Positions 1 to 8,359 of a stretch of DNA of 64,000 nucleotides are shown here, piece after piece. A program made the position numbers and the translations under genes. Location of the stretch: contig SUZG01000004.1 of NCBI GenBank assembly GCA_015060015.1, positions 57,503 through 121,502 of the forward strand, read 5' to 3'. How positions within the stretch are numbered: the stretch's first letter is position 1; the number at the start of each line of letters is the position of its first letter. The stretch is from Rikenellaceae bacterium (GTDB taxonomy: Bacteria > Bacteroidota > Bacteroidia > Bacteroidales > Rikenellaceae). Below the pieces are notes generated by a model, which saw only the letters and a list, made by a program, of their open reading frames with translations, was not told the origin of the DNA and searched no databases.

Positions 1-138
1 GCCGAGGCAGAGGTTCCATTGGCTATGGCGGAGGCTTTCCGCAATGGTAATTTGGGTATTATGGACTATTATAAGATGAAGAACATTATGGCCGATACCC
101 AGATGCGTGACGCAATCTCAAAGAGTGATAAGAAATAG
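1..138 (+). CDS. floA: 3' end of flotillin-like protein FloA (UPF0365), partial
   Basis: Frame 1 from window edge reads [45 protein letters not shown], typical FloA C-terminus. Confidence 0.75.
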   Translation, partial: AEAEVPLAMAEAFRNGNLGIMDYYKMKNIMADTQMRDAISKSDKK

Positions 139-156
139 TTGCGTTGCGATAAAAAT

Positions 157-196
157 AATAAGGGCGTTCTCTTTCGGGAACGCCCTTATTGTTTGT
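157..196. terminator. Intrinsic terminator, probably bidirectional
   Basis: aataagggcgttc / gaacgcccttatt inverted repeat followed by T-rich tract. Confidence 0.8.
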
Positions 197-211
197 TTCT
201 ATTGTTTTGCC

Positions 212-1711
212 CTACTCTCTTACGCAACGTACCTGCATTGCATTTGCACGATACATTACCTTGTTGGGCTGGTAGTGGTTATTCACCGCACGCGTGTTGT
301 TAAGGTCGAAATAGAGTGAATAGGCTGCTACGCCCTCGGCCTTGTCAGCACTGCTTGTCCAGTAGTAGCCAATCCAGGGCAGAGGCGATGCCTCTGTGCC
401 ATAATCACTCATATTGGTAAATACACCCGTCTCGAAACTCTTGCGACCGGCTGCGGGCATAAACATCTTCACGCCAGACTCCTTATCAACGAGAGTCCAT
501 CCGTAACGGGCACGCACATCGGCAGATGCCGCAGCGTCCTCATCCTCGGCAATGTCGAAAGCATCGAAGCTACCCTCACTGGGCAGACGCCAACCCTTTG
601 GACAGGGGTCATATTGACTCTTGGTGGCCTTGTCGCCCCACAAGTCGTTACGATGCTCGTCGTAGAGCCAGTCGTAGTCGTTATCCTTTGAGCCACGCAC
701 GAAGATAGTCGGGTTCTGTATCGCAAACTCCATCGAGCCGGCTTCGTCGTAGTTCTCCGCATCGGCGTATTTGAAGCGAACGGTGGTGTTTGTGGCTGAA
801 TATACAGTCTTGTCGGAGTTGTTCTTGAAAGCATAGTCGTAAGGACGATAGAACGGATCCTTGCGGCCCCATTGGTAGTACATACCGTAGCCGTTGAATA
901 TCTCGTCGGCATCAGTTGAGCCGTTGGGGTTGCTATATGCACCGAGGTTGCGATCCATAAAGACAACGCCGTTTGATGCGGTTATCTCGTTGATGTCGCC
1001 GTCGGTGGTCCATATATGCCAGCTCCAAATAATCTTGTCACTCTTGTCGTATGCCGCTACAACAGCATTGCCGGCGGGAATACGCGTGCCGATTACATCA
1101 CCCTCGTCGTTTGTAATCTCCTCGTGGCCGATGAAGAATGTGAAAGTACCCTCGTTAGGTGTGTAGCCAAAGTACTGCACCAGATCTTTCTCGCTTTGCC
1201 ACAGCAAATCTACGCGTGCAGGATTGATTGCATCGCCCGTCTCGCCACAGCGTGTAACATCGATTGTATAGCGGGTGTCCTTCTGTGAGATAGCATAAGA
1301 GTTGGAGCAATCCTTCGTAAGGTCGATATCCTCGCGAAGCAGCGAGAGATAGGCCGAAGCCTTGACGGTTGTACCGGCTGCGGTGTAACCAACCAGAGTC
1401 AATGTACCGTTCTCTTCGATAGAGTTATCCTCCGAAGCGTATTTGTCGGGAGCAGCGATTGTGATAATCCACTCCTTCATATCGATATTTTTCACCGTCC
1501 AGCCCTCGGGCTTTGATGACGTTGAGATAGATGTGACGTTGCAGGCCGTAAAAGGCATTTCGATTGTTGCACCCGGCTCGGTTACGATACTGCCGGGGAT
1601 ATCGAAGACAAAATCATAGACCTCGTCCTCGCCCTTGCAAGACGATAATGCTGAAAGGCAGAGAGTTGCAACTGCAAGTAGAGAAAAAACGCTTTTGAAA
1701 AGGGTTTTCAT
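212..1711 (-). CDS. Lipoprotein with C-terminal Fibrobacter succinogenes major paralogous (FISUMP) domain
   Basis: Lipobox LSALSSC; YDPCPKGWRLPSE...YWTSSA...RANAMQVRCVRE. Confidence 0.75.
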   Translation of the reverse strand: MKTLFKSVFSLLAVATLCLSALSSCKGEDEVYDFVFDIPGSIVTEPGATIEMPFTACNVTSISTSSKPEGWTVKNIDMKEWIITIAAPDKYASEDNSIEENGTLTLVGYTAAGTTVKASAYLSLLREDIDLTKDCSNSYAISQKDTRYTIDVTRCGETGDAINPARVDLLWQSEKDLVQYFGYTPNEGTFTFFIGHEEITNDEGDVIGTRIPAGNAVVAAYDKSDKIIWSWHIWTTDGDINEITASNGVVFMDRNLGAYSNPNGSTDADEIFNGYGMYYQWGRKDPFYRPYDYAFKNNSDKTVYSATNTTVRFKYADAENYDEAGSMEFAIQNPTIFVRGSKDNDYDWLYDEHRNDLWGDKATKSQYDPCPKGWRLPSEGSFDAFDIAEDEDAAASADVRARYGWTLVDKESGVKMFMPAAGRKSFETGVFTNMSDYGTEASPLPWIGYYWTSSADKAEGVAAYSLYFDLNNTRAVNNHYQPNKVMYRANAMQVRCVRE

Positions 1712-1908
1712 ATAGTACGCTTAAATATAGTTTATCAAAATAATTATCCGCAAATATACCAAAAACTTACGACATAGAGCCTCTAAAATCAAATATTTTT
1801 GATTTAAGGCCGATATTATGGCGATATTGCTGTCAAATTTTACTGTAAGGCTAACGGCATAAATAGTGTTTTAGTATGCCGTTGGGTGTGGCAGAGTGTC
1901 GAAACGAA

Positions 1909-2370
1909 TTAAAACAGCGAATTTATACCCTGCAAGGCGAATATAATGGCGGCGTAGCGGATGCCCTTGCCGATAAACATCGTTAGTGTTGTGAGCCATA
2001 AATTTGAACGCATCAGGCCGAGCAGTACGATTATAGCCTCGCCGACCCACGGAAGAACGCCAAAAAAGCCCATCCATGCACCATAACGTCTGACAAAGCC
2101 CGACACCTTGTCCAACTTCGCTTTATCTACTTTCAGCCACTTCTCAATCCATTCGGGTTTGCCTAACCAGCCGAGCCAGTAGCAGATAAGTCCGCCCAGA
2201 GTATTGCCTATTGTTGCCGAGATTAGGCATAGCCAGGGGTCGGCTCCCATCTGCACCAGCACGGTAAGCACTACCTCCGAACTAAATGGAAATATGCTTC
2301 CCGCCAGCACCGCTGCAATAAAGAGTCCGATGTATCCCCAATCGACAAGGAATTGTACTATTACGTCCAT
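1909..2370 (-). CDS. YqaA/DedA-family (SNARE-associated) membrane protein
   Basis: Hydrophobic 153 aa; GSIFPFSSEVVL, GNTLGGLICYWLGWLG, FFGVLPWVGEAII. Confidence 0.75.
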   Translation of the reverse strand: MDVIVQFLVDWGYIGLFIAAVLAGSIFPFSSEVVLTVLVQMGADPWLCLISATIGNTLGGLICYWLGWLGKPEWIEKWLKVDKAKLDKVSGFVRRYGAWMGFFGVLPWVGEAIIVLLGLMRSNLWLTTLTMFIGKGIRYAAIIFALQGINSLF

Positions 2371-2430
2371 ATTATTTGATTACGGTGCAAAAATAGTAAT
2401 ATTTTGCTCTTTGTCCGTCTCTTTTTTTAG

Positions 2431-2438
2431 TATATTTG
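2431..2438 (+). promoter_or_regulatory. Bacteroidales -7 promoter element (TATATTTG)
   Basis: Match to TAnnTTTG about 100 bp upstream of the TonB receptor. Confidence 0.45.
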
Positions 2439-2545
2439 CACCCAATCATCTGTAAAACAGGTTGTGTTTGTCGCAAAAACAGTCGCTGACGAGGTGTTGA
2501 AATGCTTGAAGCGTTGGTTTATATGGATGATGTAATATATTGTTT

Positions 2546-5500
2546 ATGAAAAAGATTGTTATTTCAATAATTCTATGTCTTTGTGCCATATTTTCTGCTG
2601 TGGCTCAAATTTCAACCTCTTCGTTGCGAGGTGTCGTGCAGGCATCTGACGGCGATGCTCTGGTGGGTGCTACTCTGCTGTTGGAACATCCTGCAACAGG
2701 GGTAACCTACTCTGCTGTTTCCGATGCTGATGGTCGCTTTGCCATTCACGGCGTGCGTCCCGGTGATGGATATCGTTTGACGGTGGAGTATCTCGGATAT
2801 ACGACCTCGCGTCGTGAGGGCGTGGCATTGCGTCTGGGTGAGGTACGCAACGAACGTATCATCTTGAAGGAGAGTGCAACGGCTGTCGGCGAGGTTGTTG
2901 TAGAGGCGTCGCCCGTAAAGATGTCGGGTGTTGTTCGTGACTTTGACGAGCAGACGATTACCCTACTGCCTTCGGTGTCGCGTTCACTGTATGATGTTGT
3001 TCGTCTCACACCGCAGGCCATAGCAACCAAGACGGGCGGAATGTCGTACGGTGGTGTTGCAAATCGTTATAATGCGTTCAGAGTCAATGGTGTGGCAAAT
3101 AATGATATGTATGGACTGTCATCATCTGGCACCAATGGCGGACTATCGAATGCCAATCCCGTTTCGTTGGACGCTATCGAGCAGATTGAGGTGTCGGTGG
3201 CTCCGTTTGATGTGCGAATGAGTGGCTTCGGAGGTGGCGAGATAAACGCCATAACCAAGACGGGAACGAATGAGTTTCGTGGCAGTGCCTACACCTATTA
3301 TAATAATCAGGATTTCTATGGCACGACGGCTGGTCGTGATGTCGAAAAACGCGAGAGACTGGCCGAGCAGGCGACACAGGTCTATGGCGTGACGCTGGGA
3401 GGCCCTATCGTAAAGGATAAATTGTTCTTCTTTCTCTCGGGTGAGTATAACAGAGAGAGTTCGCCTTCGTCATATTACGAGGGCTTTGCCGGTGCAAGAC
3501 TCAATGCGGAGGAGTTGCAACGCATATCGGAGAGATACAAGAGCCTTACGGGCTACGATGGCGGAGGTGTGAAGGGTCGCGATGTCGAGCAGCGTGCCGT
3601 ATCGCTGATGGCGGCATTGGACTGGTATATCGATTCGAGAAATCATCTGTCGGTGAGTTACAGCCTGCTGGATGCTCGTGCCGAGGAGTATGGTAACTCG
3701 CTGACCTCGTTTACATTCTGTGGCTCAGGTTATGCCAATTACAGTACGGCCCATCACGTTGCCATAACGCTGAACTCTCGCATATCGGAGCATCTGCACA
3801 ACGCACTGCGAGTAGGATATTCGCGTGTCGGCGATGGCCGTGAGGGTGATGTGAAGGGAGCTTTTCCAAGTGTGATAATCAAGAATACAGGCCTTGACGG
3901 CAATGTTACGGTCAATATAGGAAACAATCGCTATGCGGGCGTAAATGCGTTGAGTCAGGATGTGCTGACGGTGGCCGATGACCTCACCTTTGAGTACAAG
4001 GCTCACTCGTTTACCTTTGGTACGCATAATGAGTTCTATAACATCCACAATCGTTATCTTGCCAACGCCTTTGGAACATATACCTACAACTCCGTAGCCG
4101 ATTTTGAACGCGATATGGCGGCTATGTATGAGTATAACTATACCGATCCGGCGGTTACGGGAACAACGCAGTGGGGCCCTCGTTTCAAGGCTGCAGAAAT
4201 CAACCTCTATGCACAGGATAACTGGGATTTGGGCCGAGGCTTGACGCTTACCTATGGCGTGCGTGCTACCCTGCCGCTGATATTCAACACCCCCACGCCA
4301 AACAAAGAGTTTAATGGTGGCGAGATAGCAAAGCGTTACGACATACGCATAGGCGATGTGCCGCGTGCCCATCTGCTTCTGTCGCCACGCGTGGGTCTTG
4401 CGTGGGAGAAGAATTACACTGCTGGCAAACTCTCTGTCGAGGGAGGCGTTGGTATATTTACGGGCCAGGTGCCTTTCGTCTGGGTTGTGAATAACTACTC
4501 CAATACGGGTGTCGAGCAGAAGGGTCTGCGTCTGACTGGTACTTTCGAGAATGGAGAGGTTGTGGGCAGTGCTGCTCCATTTACACCAACACCGGAGCCT
4601 ACGACTCTGTCAAATACGAGCTTTATGCTCAATGCTATGGATGACGAGTTCCGTTACCCGCAAAATCTCAAAGCGAGCCTTTCCGGCGAGTTCGTGTGGA
4701 ACAATGGCTGGTCGGTGCGTGGCGATGTGTTATATACCAAGACGCTGCAAAATGTGCGATTCCGTAACCTCGCGATAGAGAGAACTATGGATGTTGTCTA
4801 TGCAGTGCCTTCTGCGGACGGAGTGTCGGCATCGGGTGCCTACCCCGCCTTCACGCGTACGACAAACGACTATTCGGCTATATATTATATGGAGAATACC
4901 TCGAAGGGTTACTCTTATGTCATTTCGGGTAGTGTGTCGAAGATTTTCCCATTCGGACTGTCGCTGGCGGCATCGTATGCCTATGCAGGAGCTTATGCTG
5001 TGTGTGATGTTCCTTCGACATCCTCTTCGACAAACTGGTCACGAAGCTATGGCGTGGATCTGAACGCCGAGGAGATGGGTGTATCGGCCTATAATGTGCC
5101 TCATAAGCTGTCGGTTATGGCAACCTATCGCAAGCGTTATGCTCCGCTCTTCGATGTCGCGGCGTCGCTTGTCTATCAGTTGCAGTCGGGACAGCGTTAC
5201 TCGCTGTGCTTTGGCGAGACGGTTGATTTCAATGGTGATGGCGTGTTTGGTTCTACGCTGATGTATATCCCTACCGAGGAGGAGTTGGGCCGAATGATGT
5301 TTGCTGATGATAAGTCGGCATCACGCTGGAATGACTTTATCAACGATAGCAAATACCTGCGTTCGCATCGTGGCTCTTTTGCCGAACGTAACGCTATGCA
5401 GACACCTGTGGAGCATCGTCTGGATCTGCATCTTTCGCACGGATTTTACTTTGGTCGCACGACGGGCCGAAAGCTGGAGTTGTCGCTTGATGTGATGAAT

Positions 5501-5686
5501 CTGGGTAACCTTATCTGCCGTCATTGGGGAAGCTACTATAATGTGTCGGGCTGGCGACAGCAGCCTGTGAAGATAGTCCGTATGGAGGATAACTCTCCCG
5601 TCTATCAATTCACCAATGCAGCCATTTTGCCGAGTGATTTGCTGTCGCGTTGGCATATGCAGTTGGGTGTAAGAGTGGTCTTTTAA
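2546..5686 (+). CDS. TonB-dependent receptor, Oar-like, with N-terminal carboxypeptidase-regulatory domain
   Basis: Signal peptide, LRGVVQASDGDALVGATLLLEHPATG..., plug and barrel architecture; ORF track starts at TTG 2540, ATG at 2546. Confidence 0.85.
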   Translation: MKKIVISIILCLCAIFSAVAQISTSSLRGVVQASDGDALVGATLLLEHPATGVTYSAVSDADGRFAIHGVRPGDGYRLTVEYLGYTTSRREGVALRLGEVRNERIILKESATAVGEVVVEASPVKMSGVVRDFDEQTITLLPSVSRSLYDVVRLTPQAIATKTGGMSYGGVANRYNAFRVNGVANNDMYGLSSSGTNGGLSNANPVSLDAIEQIEVSVAPFDVRMSGFGGGEINAITKTGTNEFRGSAYTYYNNQDFYGTTAGRDVEKRERLAEQATQVYGVTLGGPIVKDKLFFFLSGEYNRESSPSSYYEGFAGARLNAEELQRISERYKSLTGYDGGGVKGRDVEQRAVSLMAALDWYIDSRNHLSVSYSLLDARAEEYGNSLTSFTFCGSGYANYSTAHHVAITLNSRISEHLHNALRVGYSRVGDGREGDVKGAFPSVIIKNTGLDGNVTVNIGNNRYAGVNALSQDVLTVADDLTFEYKAHSFTFGTHNEFYNIHNRYLANAFGTYTYNSVADFERDMAAMYEYNYTDPAVTGTTQWGPRFKAAEINLYAQDNWDLGRGLTLTYGVRATLPLIFNTPTPNKEFNGGEIAKRYDIRIGDVPRAHLLLSPRVGLAWEKNYTAGKLSVEGGVGIFTGQVPFVWVVNNYSNTGVEQKGLRLTGTFENGEVVGSAAPFTPTPEPTTLSNTSFMLNAMDDEFRYPQNLKASLSGEFVWNNGWSVRGDVLYTKTLQNVRFRNLAIERTMDVVYAVPSADGVSASGAYPAFTRTTNDYSAIYYMENTSKGYSYVISGSVSKIFPFGLSLAASYAYAGAYAVCDVPSTSSSTNWSRSYGVDLNAEEMGVSAYNVPHKLSVMATYRKRYAPLFDVAASLVYQLQSGQRYSLCFGETVDFNGDGVFGSTLMYIPTEEELGRMMFADDKSASRWNDFINDSKYLRSHRGSFAERNAMQTPVEHRLDLHLSHGFYFGRTTGRKLELSLDVMNLGNLICRHWGSYYNVSGWRQQPVKIVRMEDNSPVYQFTNAAILPSDLLSRWHMQLGVRVVF

Positions 5687-5759
5687 TTGAGATGAAAAAT
5701 TTTGTCGTGCGGAGGCGTAAAAAAGGCGAGAAAAAAGGTTGTAATTGATTTTTTTTTCT

Positions 5760-5767
5760 TACCTTTG
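5760..5767 (+). promoter_or_regulatory. -7 element TACCTTTG of the pyr operon promoter
   Basis: TAnnTTTG match with upstream TTG about 18 bp away. Confidence 0.55.
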
Positions 5768-5784
5768 CCCAAACCGAACGATAT

Positions 5785-5922
5785 ATGACAAAACAGGTAC
5801 ATAACACCCCGCAAAGCGAATATTTCAGCGTGTTGCAGTCGGCCGAGTGTCGAAAGAGTGATTATCCCTCTTGTTTTGATGTTGTTTCTGTTTATAATTC
5901 TGTTACTGTTTGTTTTAATTGA
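5785..5922 (+). CDS. Candidate 45-aa leader peptide of the pyrC operon
   Basis: ATG...TGA ORF: MTKQVHNTPQSEYFSVLQSAECRKSDYPSCFDVVSVYNSVTVCFN; begins about 18 nt after -7 element, ends 6 nt before terminator stem; last third very T-rich. Confidence 0.45.
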   Translation: MTKQVHNTPQSEYFSVLQSAECRKSDYPSCFDVVSVYNSVTVCFN

Positions 5923-5928
5923 GATAAT

Positions 5929-5953
5929 GGCGGCTATTTTAGTCGCCTTTTTT
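5929..5953 (+). terminator. Intrinsic terminator/attenuator immediately upstream of pyrC
   Basis: GGCGGCTA-TTT-TAGTCGCC stem (one G-U) followed by TTTTTT; pyrC ATG at 5964. Confidence 0.75.
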
Positions 5954-5963
5954 GTGTAGATAT

Positions 5964-7235
5964 ATGACGTGTGAAAGATTGATACTCAAAGGTGGAACGG
6001 TAGTCAGAGGTGGCTCGTCGGCTCGTCTGGATGTAGCCATCAAAGGCTCTGATATAGAGTGCATAGCTGCCGATATTGAGCCTCGTAAGGGTGATAAGGT
6101 GATAGACTGCTCTGGACGAATTGTTGTCGCCGGACTTGTTGATTTGCACGTTCATCTGCGAGAGCCGGGTTTCTCGGCAAAGGAGACTATCGCTACGGGA
6201 ACTATGGCTGCGGCACACGGAGGCTTTACGACGGTGTGTGCTATGCCAAACCTTGCACCGGCTCCCGACTCATTGGAGAATTTACAGACGCAGCTCGATA
6301 TAATCAATCGCGATGCGAAGATTAAGGTGCTGCCCTACGCTACAATCACACGCGAAAGATATGGTCGTGAGTTGGTCGATTTCAAGGCTTTGACACCTAT
6401 GGTCGCAGGCTTTTCGGATGATGGCAGTGGCGTGCAGAGTGAAGATGTTATGCGTCAGGCTATGGCCGAGGCTGCAAAGAACGATGCTATTATTGCTGCA
6501 CACTGCGAGGTCGATGCTCTGCTGCGTAAGGGTTATATTCACGATGGCGAATATGCGGCACAGCACGGACACCGAGGTATCTGCTCGGAGAGTGAATGGG
6601 CACAGATTGAACGCGATATAGAGCTCGCAGGCGAGGCCGGTTGTCGTTATCACGTCTGCCATATCTCTACAAAGGAGAGTGTGGCTCTGATTCGCGAGGC
6701 GAAGCGTCGTGGCGTGAAGATTACCTGCGAGACAGGCCCCCACTACCTTACGATGTGTGATATGGATTTGCAGGAGGATGGCCGCTTTAAGATGAATCCC
6801 CCGATTCGTTCAGCCGCTGACAGAGATGCTCTTATTGAGGGTTTGCAGGATGGAACGATAGATGTCGTGGCGACAGACCATGCACCTCACACGGCGGAGG
6901 AGAAGTCGCGAGGCTTGGAGCTGAGTGCTATGGGTGTTGTGGGTTTGGAGACCTCGTTTGCCGTTATCTATACGCATCTGGTGCGTCGTGGTGTTATCTC
7001 GCTGGAAAAGGCTATCGATGTAATGGCCGAAGCCCCTCGCCGCATCTTTGGCTTGGGTGGCGGCCTTATGGAGGGCGAGAAGGCCGACATTGCGGTCTTT
7101 GATCTTACGGCCGAGTGGGATGTTGAGCCCGAAAAATTCCTGTCAAAGGGCCACGCTACGCCCTTCGAGGGTTGGCATTTGTGGGGCGAGTGCTGCCTCA
7201 CGATGGTTGATGGCAAGGTCGTGTATGAGAAGTAG
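5964..7235 (+). CDS. pyrC: Dihydroorotase
   Basis: DLHVHLREPG, GAMPN-type motif, CHIST, ATDHAPH. Confidence 0.93.
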   Translation: MTCERLILKGGTVVRGGSSARLDVAIKGSDIECIAADIEPRKGDKVIDCSGRIVVAGLVDLHVHLREPGFSAKETIATGTMAAAHGGFTTVCAMPNLAPAPDSLENLQTQLDIINRDAKIKVLPYATITRERYGRELVDFKALTPMVAGFSDDGSGVQSEDVMRQAMAEAAKNDAIIAAHCEVDALLRKGYIHDGEYAAQHGHRGICSESEWAQIERDIELAGEAGCRYHVCHISTKESVALIREAKRRGVKITCETGPHYLTMCDMDLQEDGRFKMNPPIRSAADRDALIEGLQDGTIDVVATDHAPHTAEEKSRGLELSAMGVVGLETSFAVIYTHLVRRGVISLEKAIDVMAEAPRRIFGLGGGLMEGEKADIAVFDLTAEWDVEPEKFLSKGHATPFEGWHLWGECCLTMVDGKVVYEK

Positions 7236-7270
7236 GAGATAAGAAAATTAGTATAAATCAATAAATTGCA

Positions 7271-8359
7271 ATGAAACCTTTTACAAAAAAATTAGTCCTT
7301 GAAAACGGTCGCGAGTTCTACGGCTATGGCTATGGTGCCGATGTGGAACGCGTTGGAGAGATTGTTTTCAATACTTCGGTTGTGGGCTATCAGGAGATTA
7401 TCTCTGACCCTTCGTGTATGGGGCAGATTGTCGTGATGGCGTACCCTCTGATTGGTAATTATGGAATTACCGATGAAGACTTTGAGTCGAAGCAACCACT
7501 TGTGGGTGGTATGGTTGTGCGTGAGTGTAACGAGAATCCGAGTAACTTCCGTTACACCAAGACCTTCTCCGAGACTCTTGATGAGCAGGGAATCCCCTGC
7601 ATTGCAGGTGTCGATACGCGTATGATTGTGCGTATCATCCGCGAGGAGGGCTCGCAGCGTGCAGCTATCGTTGCTGCCGATATGCCTACCGAGGCGGCTT
7701 TGGCGTTGATTAAGGCTACCCCGCTGCCCGAGAAGCTGGTTGAGCAGGTGAGCAGCCGCAAGCGTTGGTTCTCGCGTACGCCCAATCACAAGTACGACAT
7801 CGTAGCTGTCGATTGCGGTATCAAGCATAGCATCATCAGCCACTTTAACTCTCGCGGCTGTAATGTTACGGTCGTGCCGTTTGACGCTACGTTGGAGGAT
7901 ATCATGGCTTTCAATCCCGATGGAATCTTCCTCTCGAATGGCCCGGGTAGTCCCGAGGAGTTGCCGCAGATTGTGGAGATGATAAAGTCCGTCAAGGGAC
8001 GTGTTCCGATGTTCGGAATATCGTTGGGTATGCAGCTCATAGCTCTTGCTTATGGTGCCGAGGTGAGGAAGATGAAGTGTGGTCATCACGGCGGAGCCGC
8101 TGTGAAGGATACGGCTACGGGCAGAATTGATATGACGGCACAGAATCATAGCTACGAGGTTGTTGCAGAGTCTGTGAAGGGTACCGACTTGAACATTACC
8201 CACGTGAATATCCCTGACGGCTCGGTGGAGGGTGTTGAGTGTGTCGCCGATAAGGTTTATGGCGTGCAGTTCCACCCCGAGAGTGCCCCGGGACCGCAGG
8301 ATAGCGTATATCTTTTCGATAAATTCATTAAACTGATGGAGGAGAAACAAAATGCCTAA
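7271..8359 (+). CDS. carA: Carbamoyl-phosphate synthase small subunit; glutaminase Cys replaced by Ser
   Basis: N-terminal CPSase small-chain domain plus class-I amidotransferase fold; MFGISLGMQ at nucleophile elbow; VQFHPESAPGP retained. Confidence 0.93.
   Translation: MKPFTKKLVLENGREFYGYGYGADVERVGEIVFNTSVVGYQEIISDPSCMGQIVVMAYPLIGNYGITDEDFESKQPLVGGMVVRECNENPSNFRYTKTFSETLDEQGIPCIAGVDTRMIVRIIREEGSQRAAIVAADMPTEAALALIKATPLPEKLVEQVSSRKRWFSRTPNHKYDIVAVDCGIKHSIISHFNSRGCNVTVVPFDATLEDIMAFNPDGIFLSNGPGSPEELPQIVEMIKSVKGRVPMFGISLGMQLIALAYGAEVRKMKCGHHGGAAVKDTATGRIDMTAQNHSYEVVAESVKGTDLNITHVNIPDGSVEGVECVADKVYGVQFHPESAPGPQDSVYLFDKFIKLMEEKQNA

Noticed and set aside
3725-4372. 215-aa minus ORF inside the TonB receptor gene
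   Set aside because: Antisense shadow of a confident CDS, no recognisable domain.
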